A DNA stretch of 64,000 nt from Sporolactobacillus shoreae (lineage in GTDB: Bacteria; Bacillota; Bacilli; Bacillales; Sporolactobacillaceae). The stretch spans positions 1 to 64,000 of the forward strand of contig NZ_SRJD01000015.1 in NCBI RefSeq assembly GCF_004684935.1, given 5' to 3'. The translations under genes and the position numbers were made by a program. This document shows positions 1 through 7,834 of this stretch, one piece after another (position 1 is the stretch's first letter; each line of letters opens with the position of its first letter). A model generated the notes under the pieces. The model was not told the origin of the DNA, searched no databases, and saw only the letters and a program-made list of their open reading frames with translations.

Positions 1-16
1 TAATATCTGGTTGATT

Positions 17-48
17 GACTGTCTTTTTTAAGACGGTCTTATTTTTTA
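17..48 (+). terminator. Intrinsic terminator of a gene upstream of the window
   Basis: A 9-bp stem (17-25 with 30-38, one T-G pair) closes a 4-nt loop and is followed by a T-rich tract. No gene is visible before it, so it should end a plus-strand transcript entering from the left. Confidence 0.6.
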
Positions 49-241
49 TGATCATCGGACAGTATCCTCGTCAAACTGTGGACAATAGCCGCCATCATTT
101 TCTGGACATTAATGAATAGCAGTAACAATTAGTGTGCCCGGCATATGAGAAAGAGATTCAAACGCCTTGTCTGAGGGTACTGTCATGTTGTGCGAAAAGT
201 TTCTTTTTACCACAGTTTTACGCATCCAATAACCGCCTTTT

Positions 242-260
242 GTATATACTATGTATATAC
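242..260 (+). promoter_or_regulatory. Double-palindrome operator/promoter of mazEF
   Basis: The 8-bp palindrome GTATATAC occurs twice (242-249 and 253-260), 11 bp apart and so on the same helical face, about 70 bp before the mazE start. The overlapping TATACT and TATGGG stretches could supply a -10 element. MazE or MazEF complexes are known to repress their own promoter by binding palindromes, so this is the likely autoregulatory site. Confidence 0.5.
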
Positions 261-330
261 TATGGGAAGCGAAGGTGATATAATCATGTTGCACTGGAAT
301 CAAAAAAATGAGCAGAATGGAGGCATTCAT

Positions 331-567
331 GTGACAACCAAGGTCCAAAAGTGGGGAAACAGCCTAGCTGTTCGGATACCGAGCAACATCGCAGAAAGCA
401 CAGGTATCGAGAGAGGGACTGAACTGGTGTTGGAGGTAAAGGATCAATATATTGTTTTAAAAAAGAAAGAAGCAACACCAACTCTTGATGAACTCCTTTC
501 CAAAATTACTCCGGACAATCGTCATGATGAGGTTTTCATGGGGCAAGAAGGGGATGAATTGCTGTAA
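331..567 (+). CDS. mazE: MazE/ChpI-type antitoxin (AbrB-like fold)
   Basis: This 78-aa protein matches the MazE/PemI antitoxin family: an N-terminal SpoVT/AbrB swapped-hairpin DNA-binding domain (residues about 3-45, with the signature KWGNSLAVRIP) and an acidic C-terminal tail that would wrap the toxin. The GTG at 331 is chosen because a Shine-Dalgarno sequence (GGAGG at 318-323) sits 7-8 nt upstream and the protein then begins exactly at the domain; the open frame extends back to 190 but without a ribosome site. Its stop overlaps the start of the toxin gene by one base, so translation is coupled. It should neutralise MazF and repress the shared promoter. The sequence is closer to ChpI/PemI antitoxins than to the chromosomal NdoAI antitoxin of Bacillus, suggesting an accessory pair. 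Confidence 0.88.
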   Translation: MTTKVQKWGNSLAVRIPSNIAESTGIERGTELVLEVKDQYIVLKKKEATPTLDELLSKITPDNRHDEVFMGQEGDELL

Positions 568-902
568 TGCCTTATTTGCCGGATCGTGGCGATCTCGTTT
601 TTCTGGATTTTACTCCCCAGAAAGGACATGAACAGGCGGGACAGCGCCCAGCTATTGTCTTGTCATCCGAAGCTTTTAATAAGGCAACACATTTTGCCAT
701 CGTATGTCCGATAACTTCGCACATCAAAGGTTATCCATTCGAGGTGATTTTGCCGGATGATTTACACATTCATGGAGCGATACTAGCTGATCAGGTCAAG
801 AGCTTAGACTGGCATGCTCGAAATTTTCAGTTTAAAGAGAAAGCACCCGAAAGCGTGTTGAATTCCTGTCTCACGTTAATCCATACAATCTTGTATACAT
901 AA
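567..902 (+). CDS. mazF: MazF-family mRNA interferase toxin
   Basis: A 111-aa PemK/MazF toxin. The family start is seen at residues 5-16 (PDRGDLVFLDFT), followed by GHEQAGQRPAIVLS, which carries the conserved Gly-Arg-Pro around the active-site arginine, and the conserved CPITS segment near residue 49. MazF enzymes are sequence-specific endoribonucleases that cut single-stranded mRNA and arrest growth. The ATG at 567 shares a base with the antitoxin stop codon, the usual tight coupling that keeps toxin below antitoxin. No stress-response genes such as sigB regulators flank it. The length is normal and all family blocks are intact, so it is probably active. Cleavage specificity cannot be read from sequence. 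Confidence 0.92.
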   Translation: MPYLPDRGDLVFLDFTPQKGHEQAGQRPAIVLSSEAFNKATHFAIVCPITSHIKGYPFEVILPDDLHIHGAILADQVKSLDWHARNFQFKEKAPESVLNSCLTLIHTILYT

Positions 903-1060
903 TGGAACTTTTCAAAAATGATTATTCCGTTAGCTCATAATCATCAATCATTGTCTGTGTCGTTGAAATGCCGGTTGAAATAGTTCCGCACCGCCTTAAG
1001 TTCAGAGTGAATCGCCCCTAAGCACGGAAGAATCATTCCGTACGCAAGGATTATCGGTGA

Positions 1061-1200
1061 AGGGCATAAAATCGGCTGAGTGTCGATATATTTTCGCGAA
1101 GGGCGATATAATCGGCTGAGCGTCGATATATTTTCGCGAAGGGCGATATAATCCACTGAGTGTCGATATATTCTTGCGAGGGGCGATATAATCCGCTGAA
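1061..1200. repeat. Intergenic tandem array, 40-bp dimer of two 20-bp units
   Basis: Three and a half copies of a 40-bp dimer lie head to tail (1061-1100, 1101-1140, 1141-1180, half copy to 1200). One half carries GGGCGATATAATC then GCTGAG; the other carries GTCGATATATTTTCGCGAA. A small inverted repeat (ACGGAA 1024-1029 with TTCCGT 1036-1041) precedes it. The region 903-1368 holds no convincing gene; reading frames across the array are by-products of the repeat. It resembles the array at 7835-7954 in having CTGAG followed by CGATATATTT or CGATAAAA. Confidence 0.85.
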
Positions 1201-1368
1201 CCTAGTGAAGTGGGAGAATTGCCCTAATCCAGAAATTATCGACCTTAGATACAAAAAAATGATTTTCAAAAATAATATATTCTACAGTTTATCCTATTTG
1301 CATGAGTTAAAGGGATAGTCATTTTTTCAAATTAAGCTTGATTACCATTTCCTTTATAAGCATTGTTT

Positions 1369-1413
1369 AAAAAAGTCCGGGAGTCTTGAATGATCAAGGT
1401 TCCGGGCTTTTTT
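1369..1413 (+). terminator. Intrinsic terminator, possibly bidirectional
   Basis: An imperfect hairpin (GTCCGG paired with CCGGGC, plus inner TCTTGA/ATCAAG) is flanked by an A-tract on the left and TTTTTT on the right. It lies 470 bp downstream of mazF and about 125 bp upstream of pepX, and separates the repeat array from pepX. Confidence 0.6.
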
Positions 1414-1538
1414 GAATCGAGTACGGCGATCGTTCATGGTCTGCTAGCTATAATTGGAAATGTACAGCCATGAAACCGCCTGAATGATATCCAGTAAGTG
1501 TTATAATGGCTTCAGTTACTCTATGGGGAGATTCAGAG

Positions 1539-3962
1539 ATGAAAAATAATCAATTTGCGCGGCTGGCAGTCGATCATGAGACGGTGAACAAAGAGTTACA
1601 ACGGATTCATTTTATTGATGACCAAGTCCGTAGCGCAAGAACCGCTGCCGATACATACCGTTTGCTGTTACGAAAGGCTTTTTTGAAAGTCAGGACAGAC
1701 AGTGAATTTGAGATGAAACTTAAAAACTACTTAGCGACGCCCGAAATGGATCTAAGAGATTACTTAGTTACCGGTCAGCCTATTACGCCGAAAGTCTTTT
1801 ATTTGGTTGCCCTGCAGCTATTCAATTTCCTGGCTGATGTTGACTATGAGATTGATGATCCGCTGGCAGCAACGAAGAGAATGCAGTTACCTGTGACTTC
1901 GGGCGTGGGTATCTGGGACAAAGATCAGTTACTGGATGCCTGGTACCTGCTGCTGACAACCCACACGAAGGACGGTCAGACCTTCCTTGATCAGCTGACG
2001 AATCAGGGCTATTTTGTCCCGTTCTACGATTTGCCGTTCAGTGAGAAGCCGCTATTTTTTAATGGCAAAGCCCAAGCTGTTTTTGATACAACAAAACTGA
2101 TTCGCGACGTCGTCTATGTGGAGTCGTCCGTTGATTCCGATCATGACGGCACACGTGATTTACTCAAAGTTGAGATTGTCCGCCCGGTGGATACTGAAAA
2201 AGGGTTAAAGGTACCCGTCCTCTATACAGCGAGTCCCTACAATCAGGGGATCAACGATGAAGCTGGGGAGAAGGCGACGCATAACGTTAATGTGCCGCTC
2301 GCGGAAAAGCAGCCCAATGATCTGAACTACGAGGACATTGCCTGGCATGACGGTGGAACGGTGCTGCCGGATCCCAGGCCGATTTCCGGGGAAACGAAAC
2401 AAGCTACCGAAACGTTCAGCCGTGAGCTTTCCTATACCTTAAACGATTATTTCCTGGCGCGCGGATTTGCGGCCATCTACTCTGCCGGCATTGGCACCCT
2501 GGATTCTGACGGGATTCAAACCTGCGGCGATCCGCAGCAGACTGAAGCAACGGTCGACGTCATTGAATGGCTGAACGGCAAACGGCGGGCCTTCACTAAC
2601 AGGACGGACAACATCGCCATCACTGCCTGGTGGTGTAATGGATCGGTTGGCATGACCGGACGCTCCTACCTCGGCACTCTCGCTACGGCCGCTGCCACGA
2701 CTGGGGTTGAAGGATTAAAGACGATCATTTCTGAAGCGGCCATTTCATCTTGGTATGATTACTACCGTGACGGCGGCCTGACCATTGCTCCCGGCGGTTT
2801 TCCCGGCGAAGACGCCGACGTTCTGGCCATTGAAACGCTGAGCCGGATGAAGTCCGCCGCTGATTATCAGCTTCACATCAATGACTTTTTCGCTGGACAA
2901 ATGAAACAAATGGCGCGTGACATGGATCGTGAATCGGGAAACTACAACACCTTCTGGGATGCCCGTAATTACCGAAAAGCGATTAAAAACATCAAATGCG
3001 ATGTACTGATGATTCACGGCCTGAACGACTGGAACGTCAAGCCGCGTCAGGTGGAGAAGCTTTGGGAGGGATTACGTGATGTACCGGTCACCAAAAAGAT
3101 CATCCTGCACCAGGGACAACACATCTACATCAATGCCTTCCGTTCCATCGATTACACGGACATGATCAACCTCTGGATCAGTCATGAACTTTACGGCATT
3201 GAAAACGGAGCTGAGGAAATCTTACCGAACGTGATTGTCCAGGACAATGTGATCCCGGAAACGTGGACGGCTTATCAGGACTGGTCCGAGCCGGATTTGC
3301 CCAGGACGGCCTATAACCTGACACCGGGAGAACTGGTTATGACTCCGGTCAGTCATGAGATAATGTCGTTCAAAGACAATCTTCCGGAAGATGTCTTTGA
3401 ACGCTATGCGGCCCATATTGATCAGTGGGAACACGATATCCTGACCAATCAGAAGAGTGAGCTTTCCGAAAACCGGCTGTTGTTCCAATCCCGACCGCTG
3501 GACGAAGACAGGATCATCGACGGCCATGCGCGGGTCCATGTTAAGGTGGCCGTGAACCGCCCACTCGGGATGCTGAGTTTCCAACTGGTCGACTATGGTG
3601 AAACCAAACGCTTTAATGTCTCTCCATCCGCGATTCATGGAATGGACCTGGCTTACCGCTGGCGCGAAGATCGTCTCCGCGAATTCACTTTGGCCAAGTT
3701 TGCGACGCCATTCAAGATGATTACGAAGGGCCATATCAACTTGCAGAACCGGGAAAATCCCTGGAAGGTCAACGAATTGAAGCCTGAACAATTTTATGAT
3801 GTCATGATTGAACTTCAGCCCACGTTCCACAAGTTAGTGGCTGGTCATCGGCTGGGACTCGTTGTTTACGCCACCGATTTTGGGATGACGGTGCGCGGCA
3901 ATCAAGATCTGCGCTACTCGCTGGACCTTGGTGGCTGTCATCTGGAGGTACCATTTAAATAA
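1539..3962 (+). CDS. pepX: Xaa-Pro dipeptidyl-peptidase PepX (S15 family)
   Basis: An 807-aa intracellular serine peptidase that removes Xaa-Pro dipeptides from peptide N termini. The length is typical of lactobacillus/lactococcus PepX (about 760-810). The N-terminal PepX helical domain covers roughly residues 1-150. The alpha/beta-hydrolase domain holds the nucleophile in GRSYLGT (Ser about 376), the acid in HGLNDWNVK (Asp about 497) and the base in LHQGQHIYIN (His about 524-528). A C-terminal jelly-roll domain follows from about residue 590. The ATG at 1539 is preferred over an in-frame ATG at 1506 because GGGGAG lies 8 nt upstream. PepX is a hallmark of lactic acid bacteria that live on proline-rich peptides and is unusual beside spore genes. 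The next gene is also a dipeptidase, so the pair forms a peptide-utilisation locus, though a weak hairpin (about 3975-3998) lies between them. Confidence 0.95.
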   Translation: MKNNQFARLAVDHETVNKELQRIHFIDDQVRSARTAADTYRLLLRKAFLKVRTDSEFEMKLKNYLATPEMDLRDYLVTGQPITPKVFYLVALQLFNFLADVDYEIDDPLAATKRMQLPVTSGVGIWDKDQLLDAWYLLLTTHTKDGQTFLDQLTNQGYFVPFYDLPFSEKPLFFNGKAQAVFDTTKLIRDVVYVESSVDSDHDGTRDLLKVEIVRPVDTEKGLKVPVLYTASPYNQGINDEAGEKATHNVNVPLAEKQPNDLNYEDIAWHDGGTVLPDPRPISGETKQATETFSRELSYTLNDYFLARGFAAIYSAGIGTLDSDGIQTCGDPQQTEATVDVIEWLNGKRRAFTNRTDNIAITAWWCNGSVGMTGRSYLGTLATAAATTGVEGLKTIISEAAISSWYDYYRDGGLTIAPGGFPGEDADVLAIETLSRMKSAADYQLHINDFFAGQMKQMARDMDRESGNYNTFWDARNYRKAIKNIKCDVLMIHGLNDWNVKPRQVEKLWEGLRDVPVTKKIILHQGQHIYINAFRSIDYTDMINLWISHELYGIENGAEEILPNVIVQDNVIPETWTAYQDWSEPDLPRTAYNLTPGELVMTPVSHEIMSFKDNLPEDVFERYAAHIDQWEHDILTNQKSELSENRLLFQSRPLDEDRIIDGHARVHVKVAVNRPLGMLSFQLVDYGETKRFNVSPSAIHGMDLAYRWREDRLREFTLAKFATPFKMITKGHINLQNRENPWKVNELKPEQFYDVMIELQPTFHKLVAGHRLGLVVYATDFGMTVRGNQDLRYSLDLGGCHLEVPFK

Positions 3963-4062
3963 GCCTTTTCCGTAATAATCCCTTTAAGGGGAATAAAAAA
4001 ATTTACAGTCCACCCGGTTTTTAACGACAAAACTGGAATTCGATTAAAGAAGGTTTTTTACA

Positions 4063-5484
4063 ATGTCAAAAACAAATCAAACAAGCTGTACCGCAGTACT
4101 CGTAGGGAAGGATGCTTCCTTTGACGGCTCAACGATGATTGCCCGTAATGAAGACGCGCACGGGGCGATTAATCCAAAGAGGTTCACAGCGGTGAAGGCT
4201 GAAGACCATCCGAGCAAGTATGTTTCAAAGGTTAATGAATTCACAATCGATTTGCCGGACAACCCGCTGCGCCATACTTTCACGCCAAGCGCTGATGAAT
4301 CTGAGGGTGTCTGGGGCGAATCAGGGATCAATACGTCCAATGTGGCGATGAGCGCGACGGAAACCGAGTTCACCAATCCTCATGTGCTGGGTCTTGACCC
4401 TCTGGTTAAAGAAGGCATTGGCGAAGAAGCCATGGAATCCGTTGTTCTGCCCTACATCCATTCTGCACGTGAAGGCGTGGAGCGTCTCGGTAAAATTATT
4501 GAAAAATACGGGACTTTTGAAAGCAACGGCATCGCTTTCTCCGACGCGGATGAGGTCTGGTATTTTGAGACGGTCGGCGGCCATCACTGGGCGGCCCAAA
4601 GGATTCCCGATGATGCGTATGCGATCGCGCCTAACCAGACAGGCATTCAGAACATCGATTTTTCAAAGCCGGATGAATTCATGTGGGCGACCGATCTGCG
4701 GGAATTCGCTGAAAAGAATCATTTAAATCCGAGCAAAACAGAGTTTAACTTCAGAAACATTTTTGGGACGCATACCGAGGCGGACCGGCACTATAACACG
4801 CCGCGTGCCTGGTATGGGCAGAAATATCTCAATCCCGAAATGGAGCAGGATCCGATGAGCGATGAAATCCCGTTCATTCAGCGAGCCGATCATAAAATAA
4901 GCATTGAAGATATCCAATATATTCTGAGCTCGCATTATCAGGGAACGCCCTATGATTTGTTCGGGAATGGGACGGAAGAGGAGAAGCATCGATTTCGTCC
5001 GATTGGCATCGACCGAAATCAGGAATTCCATATTCTTCAGATTCGCAATGATGTCCCGGCCGAGTATGCGGCCATTCACTGGCTGACCTTCGGCGTCAAC
5101 CTCTATAGCGCGCAGGTACCGTTTTATGCGAACGTAAACGACACTCCTGAAAATTATAAAAATACGACGAACACGGTCGATCTGAACAGTGCCTATTGGC
5201 TGAACAAAACGATTGCCGCACTAGCGGAGCCGCATTATCACCAGGTGATCAATGAAGTCAATACTTTTAAGGATGATGCGCAAAGCTATGCCTGCGGCCG
5301 GGTTGCAGCCATAGACTCATTAGCTGCGGAACTTTCTGGCAGTGACCTCATAGATTTTCTGACCAGACAAAATGAAACAACAGCTGCTGAAGTGACAAAG
5401 CGTACTTATGCCTTGTTTGACAGCCTGGTCAAGCATGCGAACAACCATATGCAACTCACTTTTGACAAGGGCCAGAATCTGTAA
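4063..5484 (+). CDS. pepD: C69-family dipeptidase (PepD/PepV-like Ntn hydrolase)
   Basis: A 473-aa peptidase family C69 dipeptidase, an Ntn hydrolase whose N-terminal cysteine becomes the nucleophile after removal of a short propeptide. Cys9 sits in the expected place (TSCTAVLVGKDAS), followed by DGSTMIARNED, the C69 signature. The rest matches the family in length (about 470) with no break. It should cut a broad range of dipeptides in the cytoplasm, finishing the work of enzymes such as PepX immediately upstream. The start at 4063 has GAAGG 7-8 nt upstream. A strong terminator follows at 5509-5552, and the 100-bp gap after pepX suggests its own promoter or partial read-through. The symbol is a family-level assignment. 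Confidence 0.9.
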   Translation: MSKTNQTSCTAVLVGKDASFDGSTMIARNEDAHGAINPKRFTAVKAEDHPSKYVSKVNEFTIDLPDNPLRHTFTPSADESEGVWGESGINTSNVAMSATETEFTNPHVLGLDPLVKEGIGEEAMESVVLPYIHSAREGVERLGKIIEKYGTFESNGIAFSDADEVWYFETVGGHHWAAQRIPDDAYAIAPNQTGIQNIDFSKPDEFMWATDLREFAEKNHLNPSKTEFNFRNIFGTHTEADRHYNTPRAWYGQKYLNPEMEQDPMSDEIPFIQRADHKISIEDIQYILSSHYQGTPYDLFGNGTEEEKHRFRPIGIDRNQEFHILQIRNDVPAEYAAIHWLTFGVNLYSAQVPFYANVNDTPENYKNTTNTVDLNSAYWLNKTIAALAEPHYHQVINEVNTFKDDAQSYACGRVAAIDSLAAELSGSDLIDFLTRQNETTAAEVTKRTYALFDSLVKHANNHMQLTFDKGQNL

Positions 5485-5508
5485 ACAATAAAAAATACGC
5501 GCTGTGTG

Positions 5509-5552
5509 GGCTGTTGGGTCGATTTTAGAAATTGTCCCAACAGTCTTTTTTT
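5509..5552 (+). terminator. Intrinsic terminator of the C69 dipeptidase gene
   Basis: CTGTTGGG (5511-5518) pairs with CCCAACAG (5536-5543) and is followed by seven T residues. It lies 25 bp after the dipeptidase stop codon. Confidence 0.8.
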
Positions 5553-5701
5553 ACAGGATGAATACAAAAACGGGTAAAATGCAAAAGATTGTCAGTGATG
5601 TAGGATTTTCGTTATTTGAGGGAAACAACGCGATACGCTGAGCATTAAAAAAATCGAGGGGCGATTAATTTTGCTTGAATGAAGGTATTTGCAGCGTTTC
5701 T

Positions 5702-6202
5702 TTAAGCTCTTTTCAGGGACCTGATGTCTGCTTCCTGTTCCAGCGATCGCAAGGCCAGTGCTTCTAAAATTTTATCCTGTTTGGCCTGAACCTGAGAAAA
5801 TAAGGTCAGTTGCTCAGAGTTTCTGACAACCTGTGCTGTGATTGTACTTAATTTGTTATTGGTTTCCTCTCTGAATCCAGTTAACTGCAGTTCCATCCTG
5901 TCCATACGATTTTCCAAAGTGTTTGAACGGCTTTCAAAATGACTTTCCAAGGCATTTAAATGGTTTTCAAAATGATCTTCCAAAGCGCTTGAACGGCTTT
6001 CAAAATGATTTTCCAGGGCATTTAAATGGTTTTCAAAATGATTTTCCAAGCCATTTAGACGGTTTTCAAATTGTTTCTCCAAAGCGTTTGAACGGCTTTC
6101 AAATTGTTCCGCCAAGGTGTTCAAACGGTTATCAAAATGACTCATACGTACGTCCAGTCCATCGAGCTTGTCAACAATTTGTTTTAAAAGGTCGTCGTTC
6201 AC
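5702..6202 (-). CDS. Hendecad-repeat coiled-coil protein of unknown function
   Basis: About 166 aa, predicted entirely helical, with no signal peptide or membrane segment. Residues about 20-100 are seven near-identical 11-residue repeats of the form L-E-x-H-F-E-x-x-x-N-A, encoded by 33-bp DNA repeats. Two alternating subtypes (ENHLNA and ESRSNA endings) give a 22-residue higher-order period. The C-terminal third is a non-repetitive coiled coil rich in Gln and Glu. A GTG at 6202 with GGAG 9 nt upstream is a better start than the TTG at 6211. Eleven-residue periodicity implies a nearly straight or right-handed coil rather than a heptad coil. It is monocistronic between convergent and divergent neighbours. 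Function is unknown; proteins of this composition are annotated only as hypothetical, and repeat number is likely to vary between strains. Confidence 0.75.
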   Translation of the reverse strand: MNDDLLKQIVDKLDGLDVRMSHFDNRLNTLAEQFESRSNALEKQFENRLNGLENHFENHLNALENHFESRSSALEDHFENHLNALESHFESRSNTLENRMDRMELQLTGFREETNNKLSTITAQVVRNSEQLTLFSQVQAKQDKILEALALRSLEQEADIRSLKRA

Positions 6203-6332
6203 CCGTTTCAACTCCGATCATTGATTTAATTACATTTTACCCGAATGAAACAGACTTGGGAATAATTAAGTGGGACGACGCAGGTGAAATTTCATAATAG
6301 AATACCGCCTTGCTTCTTATTTTCTGAAAAAG

Positions 6333-6364
6333 TTGAAAAGACACCCAGCATGGATGCCTTTTTT
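6333..6364 (-). terminator. Probable terminator of the YjcZ-type gene
   Basis: On the minus strand GGCATCC pairs with GGGTGTC (wobble pairs included) around a 5-nt loop, followed by TTTT and a T-rich stretch. It lies about 45 bp after the stop codon of the small sporulation gene. Confidence 0.45.
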
Positions 6365-6407
6365 CACGATTATAATAGTGATGCGGGTCAGCCGCAAATC
6401 TCTCGGA

Positions 6408-6524
6408 TCAGTAACAGAAAGCCGTACCCACAATAATCAGGAGAATAAACAGAACAACGATCAAAGCGAATCCGCTGCCGTAACCTGCGCCGCCGACAGC
6501 TCCTCCATCACAAGGAGTTCCCAT
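6408..6524 (-). CDS. YjcZ-family small sporulation peptide
   Basis: A 38-aa peptide beginning MGTPCDGGAVGGAGYGSGFA. It has the YjcZ/SscA layout: a Gly-rich, Cys-containing N terminus followed by a single hydrophobic helix (residues about 20-37, ending in GTAFCY). The ATG at 6524 is preceded on the minus strand by the strong ribosome site GGGGAGGTG 6 nt upstream. Known relatives are small membrane peptides made during sporulation and linked to spore assembly or germination. It is too short for most gene callers. It stands alone between a coiled-coil gene and a CBS-domain gene on the same strand. Family membership is convincing from composition and layout; the exact role is not known. Confidence 0.85.
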   Translation of the reverse strand: MGTPCDGGAVGGAGYGSGFALIVVLFILLIIVGTAFCY

Positions 6525-6607
6525 ACAGAACACCTCCCCACCTTCGAATAATCCATTATATGTTTGGTCAGAGAAAGTGGTATAGGTATGTGCGGTGATG
6601 TGAATTA

Positions 6608-6638
6608 AAAAAGAAGGGCATAGCCCTCCTTCTTCTTA
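6608..6638 (-). terminator. Terminator of the CBS-domain gene
   Basis: AAGAAGG-GC and GC-CCTCCTTCTT form a hairpin around ATA, 10-35 bp after the CBS gene stop, followed on the minus strand by an A/T-rich tail. Confidence 0.6.
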
Positions 6639-6644
6639 CTCAGA

Positions 6645-7070
6645 TCAGTGTGACGATGAAATTCCCGAAAGCGCGGCCTCTGCCTCATTGCTGTACCGGT
6701 TTTCTGTCGCCAGATCCCCCAAAGCGACGATTCCGACCACCCGGCCGTTGTCCACAACCGGGAGACGACGAATCTGATGGTCGGACATCAGTTGTGCCGC
6801 CTCGTGAACGTCCATCTCAGGTGTTCCTGAGATCATGCTGTTACTAGTCATACATTCATCGACGCGCACCTTGTCGTCATCTTTGCCCTTGGCAGTCGAA
6901 CGCAAGGTGATATCCCGGTCGGTGATGATTCCTTCCAGACGGCCGTTATCGACAACCGGAATTGAGCCAATATTATGCTTGCTCATGAGCTCTGCAGCTT
7001 CTTTGAGTGTCTGATCCGGCGAACAGCATACAACGTCACTTGACATGACTTCCTTAAGTGTTTGAACCAT
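6645..7070 (-). CDS. CBS-domain pair protein (YhcV-like)
   Basis: A 141-aa protein made of two CBS domains (residues about 8-63 and 74-130). Each ends in the conserved pattern of a Val-Val-Asp-Asn-Gly-Arg turn followed by GIITDRDI or GIVALGDL. Tandem CBS pairs (Bateman modules) bind adenine nucleotides and act as energy or redox sensors, here without a catalytic partner domain. The start at 7070 is chosen because AAAGGGGAG precedes it at good spacing and the product then begins at the domain; the frame extends upstream without a ribosome site. It resembles YhcV of Bacillus. It is transcribed alone, divergently from the glutaredoxin gene, and no ligand or partner is apparent. Confidence 0.88.
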   Translation of the reverse strand: MVQTLKEVMSSDVVCCSPDQTLKEAAELMSKHNIGSIPVVDNGRLEGIITDRDITLRSTAKGKDDDKVRVDECMTSNSMISGTPEMDVHEAAQLMSDHQIRRLPVVDNGRVVGIVALGDLATENRYSNEAEAALSGISSSH

Positions 7071-7236
7071 TGAAAGATCTCCCCTTTCGACCTTTAAGTT
7101 ACCCTGATCAGCGAAAATCATAAAAGCGAAAGGGAGGAATATTATGGAGTGCCTTTTGACACTCAAAGCACGATCCGGGACAGCCTCTCGCCTGATCTGC
7201 TAAAATAAAGAAAGAATCAACGGGGAGGGATAAGAA

Positions 7237-7509
7237 ATGGCTGAAAAGAAAGTGCTGATGATCACAAAAACCGTTTGCCCATACTGTGAACGCGCCAAAG
7301 TTGTCCTTAACGAAGCGCTCCAGGGAAAATATAATGATCAGATTGAATTTTTTGTGCGTGAAGACGACGAAGCGCGTTTCGCTGAATTGCAGAAGAAATA
7401 CCAGTTCATGACCGTGCCTACATTTATTGATAAAGAATCAGGCTCAGTCTTAAGCGACTCGCAGGAACCGACGATCACAGCTTTCATGAAACAGGCAATT
7501 GGCGCGTGA
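7237..7509 (+). CDS. Glutaredoxin-family thiol-disulfide oxidoreductase
   Basis: A 90-aa thioredoxin-fold protein with the CPYC active site at residues 14-17 and the cis-proline loop MTVPTF near residue 62. CPYC is the classical dithiol glutaredoxin motif. Without a visible glutathione system it may reduce protein disulfides, or work with bacillithiol or thioredoxin reductase. The start has GGGGAGGG 7 nt upstream. It stands alone; an inverted-repeat element and a tandem array follow it instead of an obvious terminator. Length and motifs are complete. The substrate cannot be named from sequence. Confidence 0.85.
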   Translation: MAEKKVLMITKTVCPYCERAKVVLNEALQGKYNDQIEFFVREDDEARFAELQKKYQFMTVPTFIDKESGSVLSDSQEPTITAFMKQAIGA

Positions 7510-7521
7510 ATTTAATGGTTA

Positions 7522-7641
7522 GGCTTTGCTAAACTTCACTGTTGTTTGCCGCTTCAGGTGTTCGTTGATCCCGCAGAATCTCGCACACTTTCCGCTCGAA
7601 TCAACGGAGTGGCAAAATCATTATTGAATTGAAACAGAGCC
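7522..7641 (-). repeat. Dispersed element with terminal inverted repeats, copy 1
   Basis: A 120-bp element whose ends are imperfect inverted repeats: GGCTTTGCTAAACTT on the left and, read inward on the other strand, GGCTCTGTTTCAATT on the right. In minus orientation it aligns along its whole length with the copies at 8857-8976 and 47487-47589, including the internal GCGGAAAG, GCGAGA and ACCTGAAGCG blocks. No coding capacity is visible, so it is MITE-like. Together with the array at 7835-7954 it fills the 580-bp gap between the glutaredoxin gene and dedA. Confidence 0.75.
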
Positions 7642-7834
7642 AAAGGTTAAGTAAGGAATACGGGGACCGCGAAATTTTGTCGGTCCCTGTTTTGCAACGT
7701 AGGAAAATTTGTCGTCTCAGCAGATGATGCGTCATTTAACTTCCCGCTGATGCTGATGGCCGTGTCAAAAAATGATCTGTGGCTCTCTGTCTGATAAACG
7801 AATGGGCACAAGCGGAAGATCAAGCCGGAGATTT

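Noticed and set aside
944-1269. Minus-strand frames over the 1.1-kb array
   Set aside because: Tyr/Ile-rich repetitive translations of the 40-bp repeat without ribosome sites.
5923-6297. Plus-strand frame rich in NGFQNDF repeats
   Set aside because: Antisense shadow of the 33-bp hendecad repeats of the minus-strand gene.
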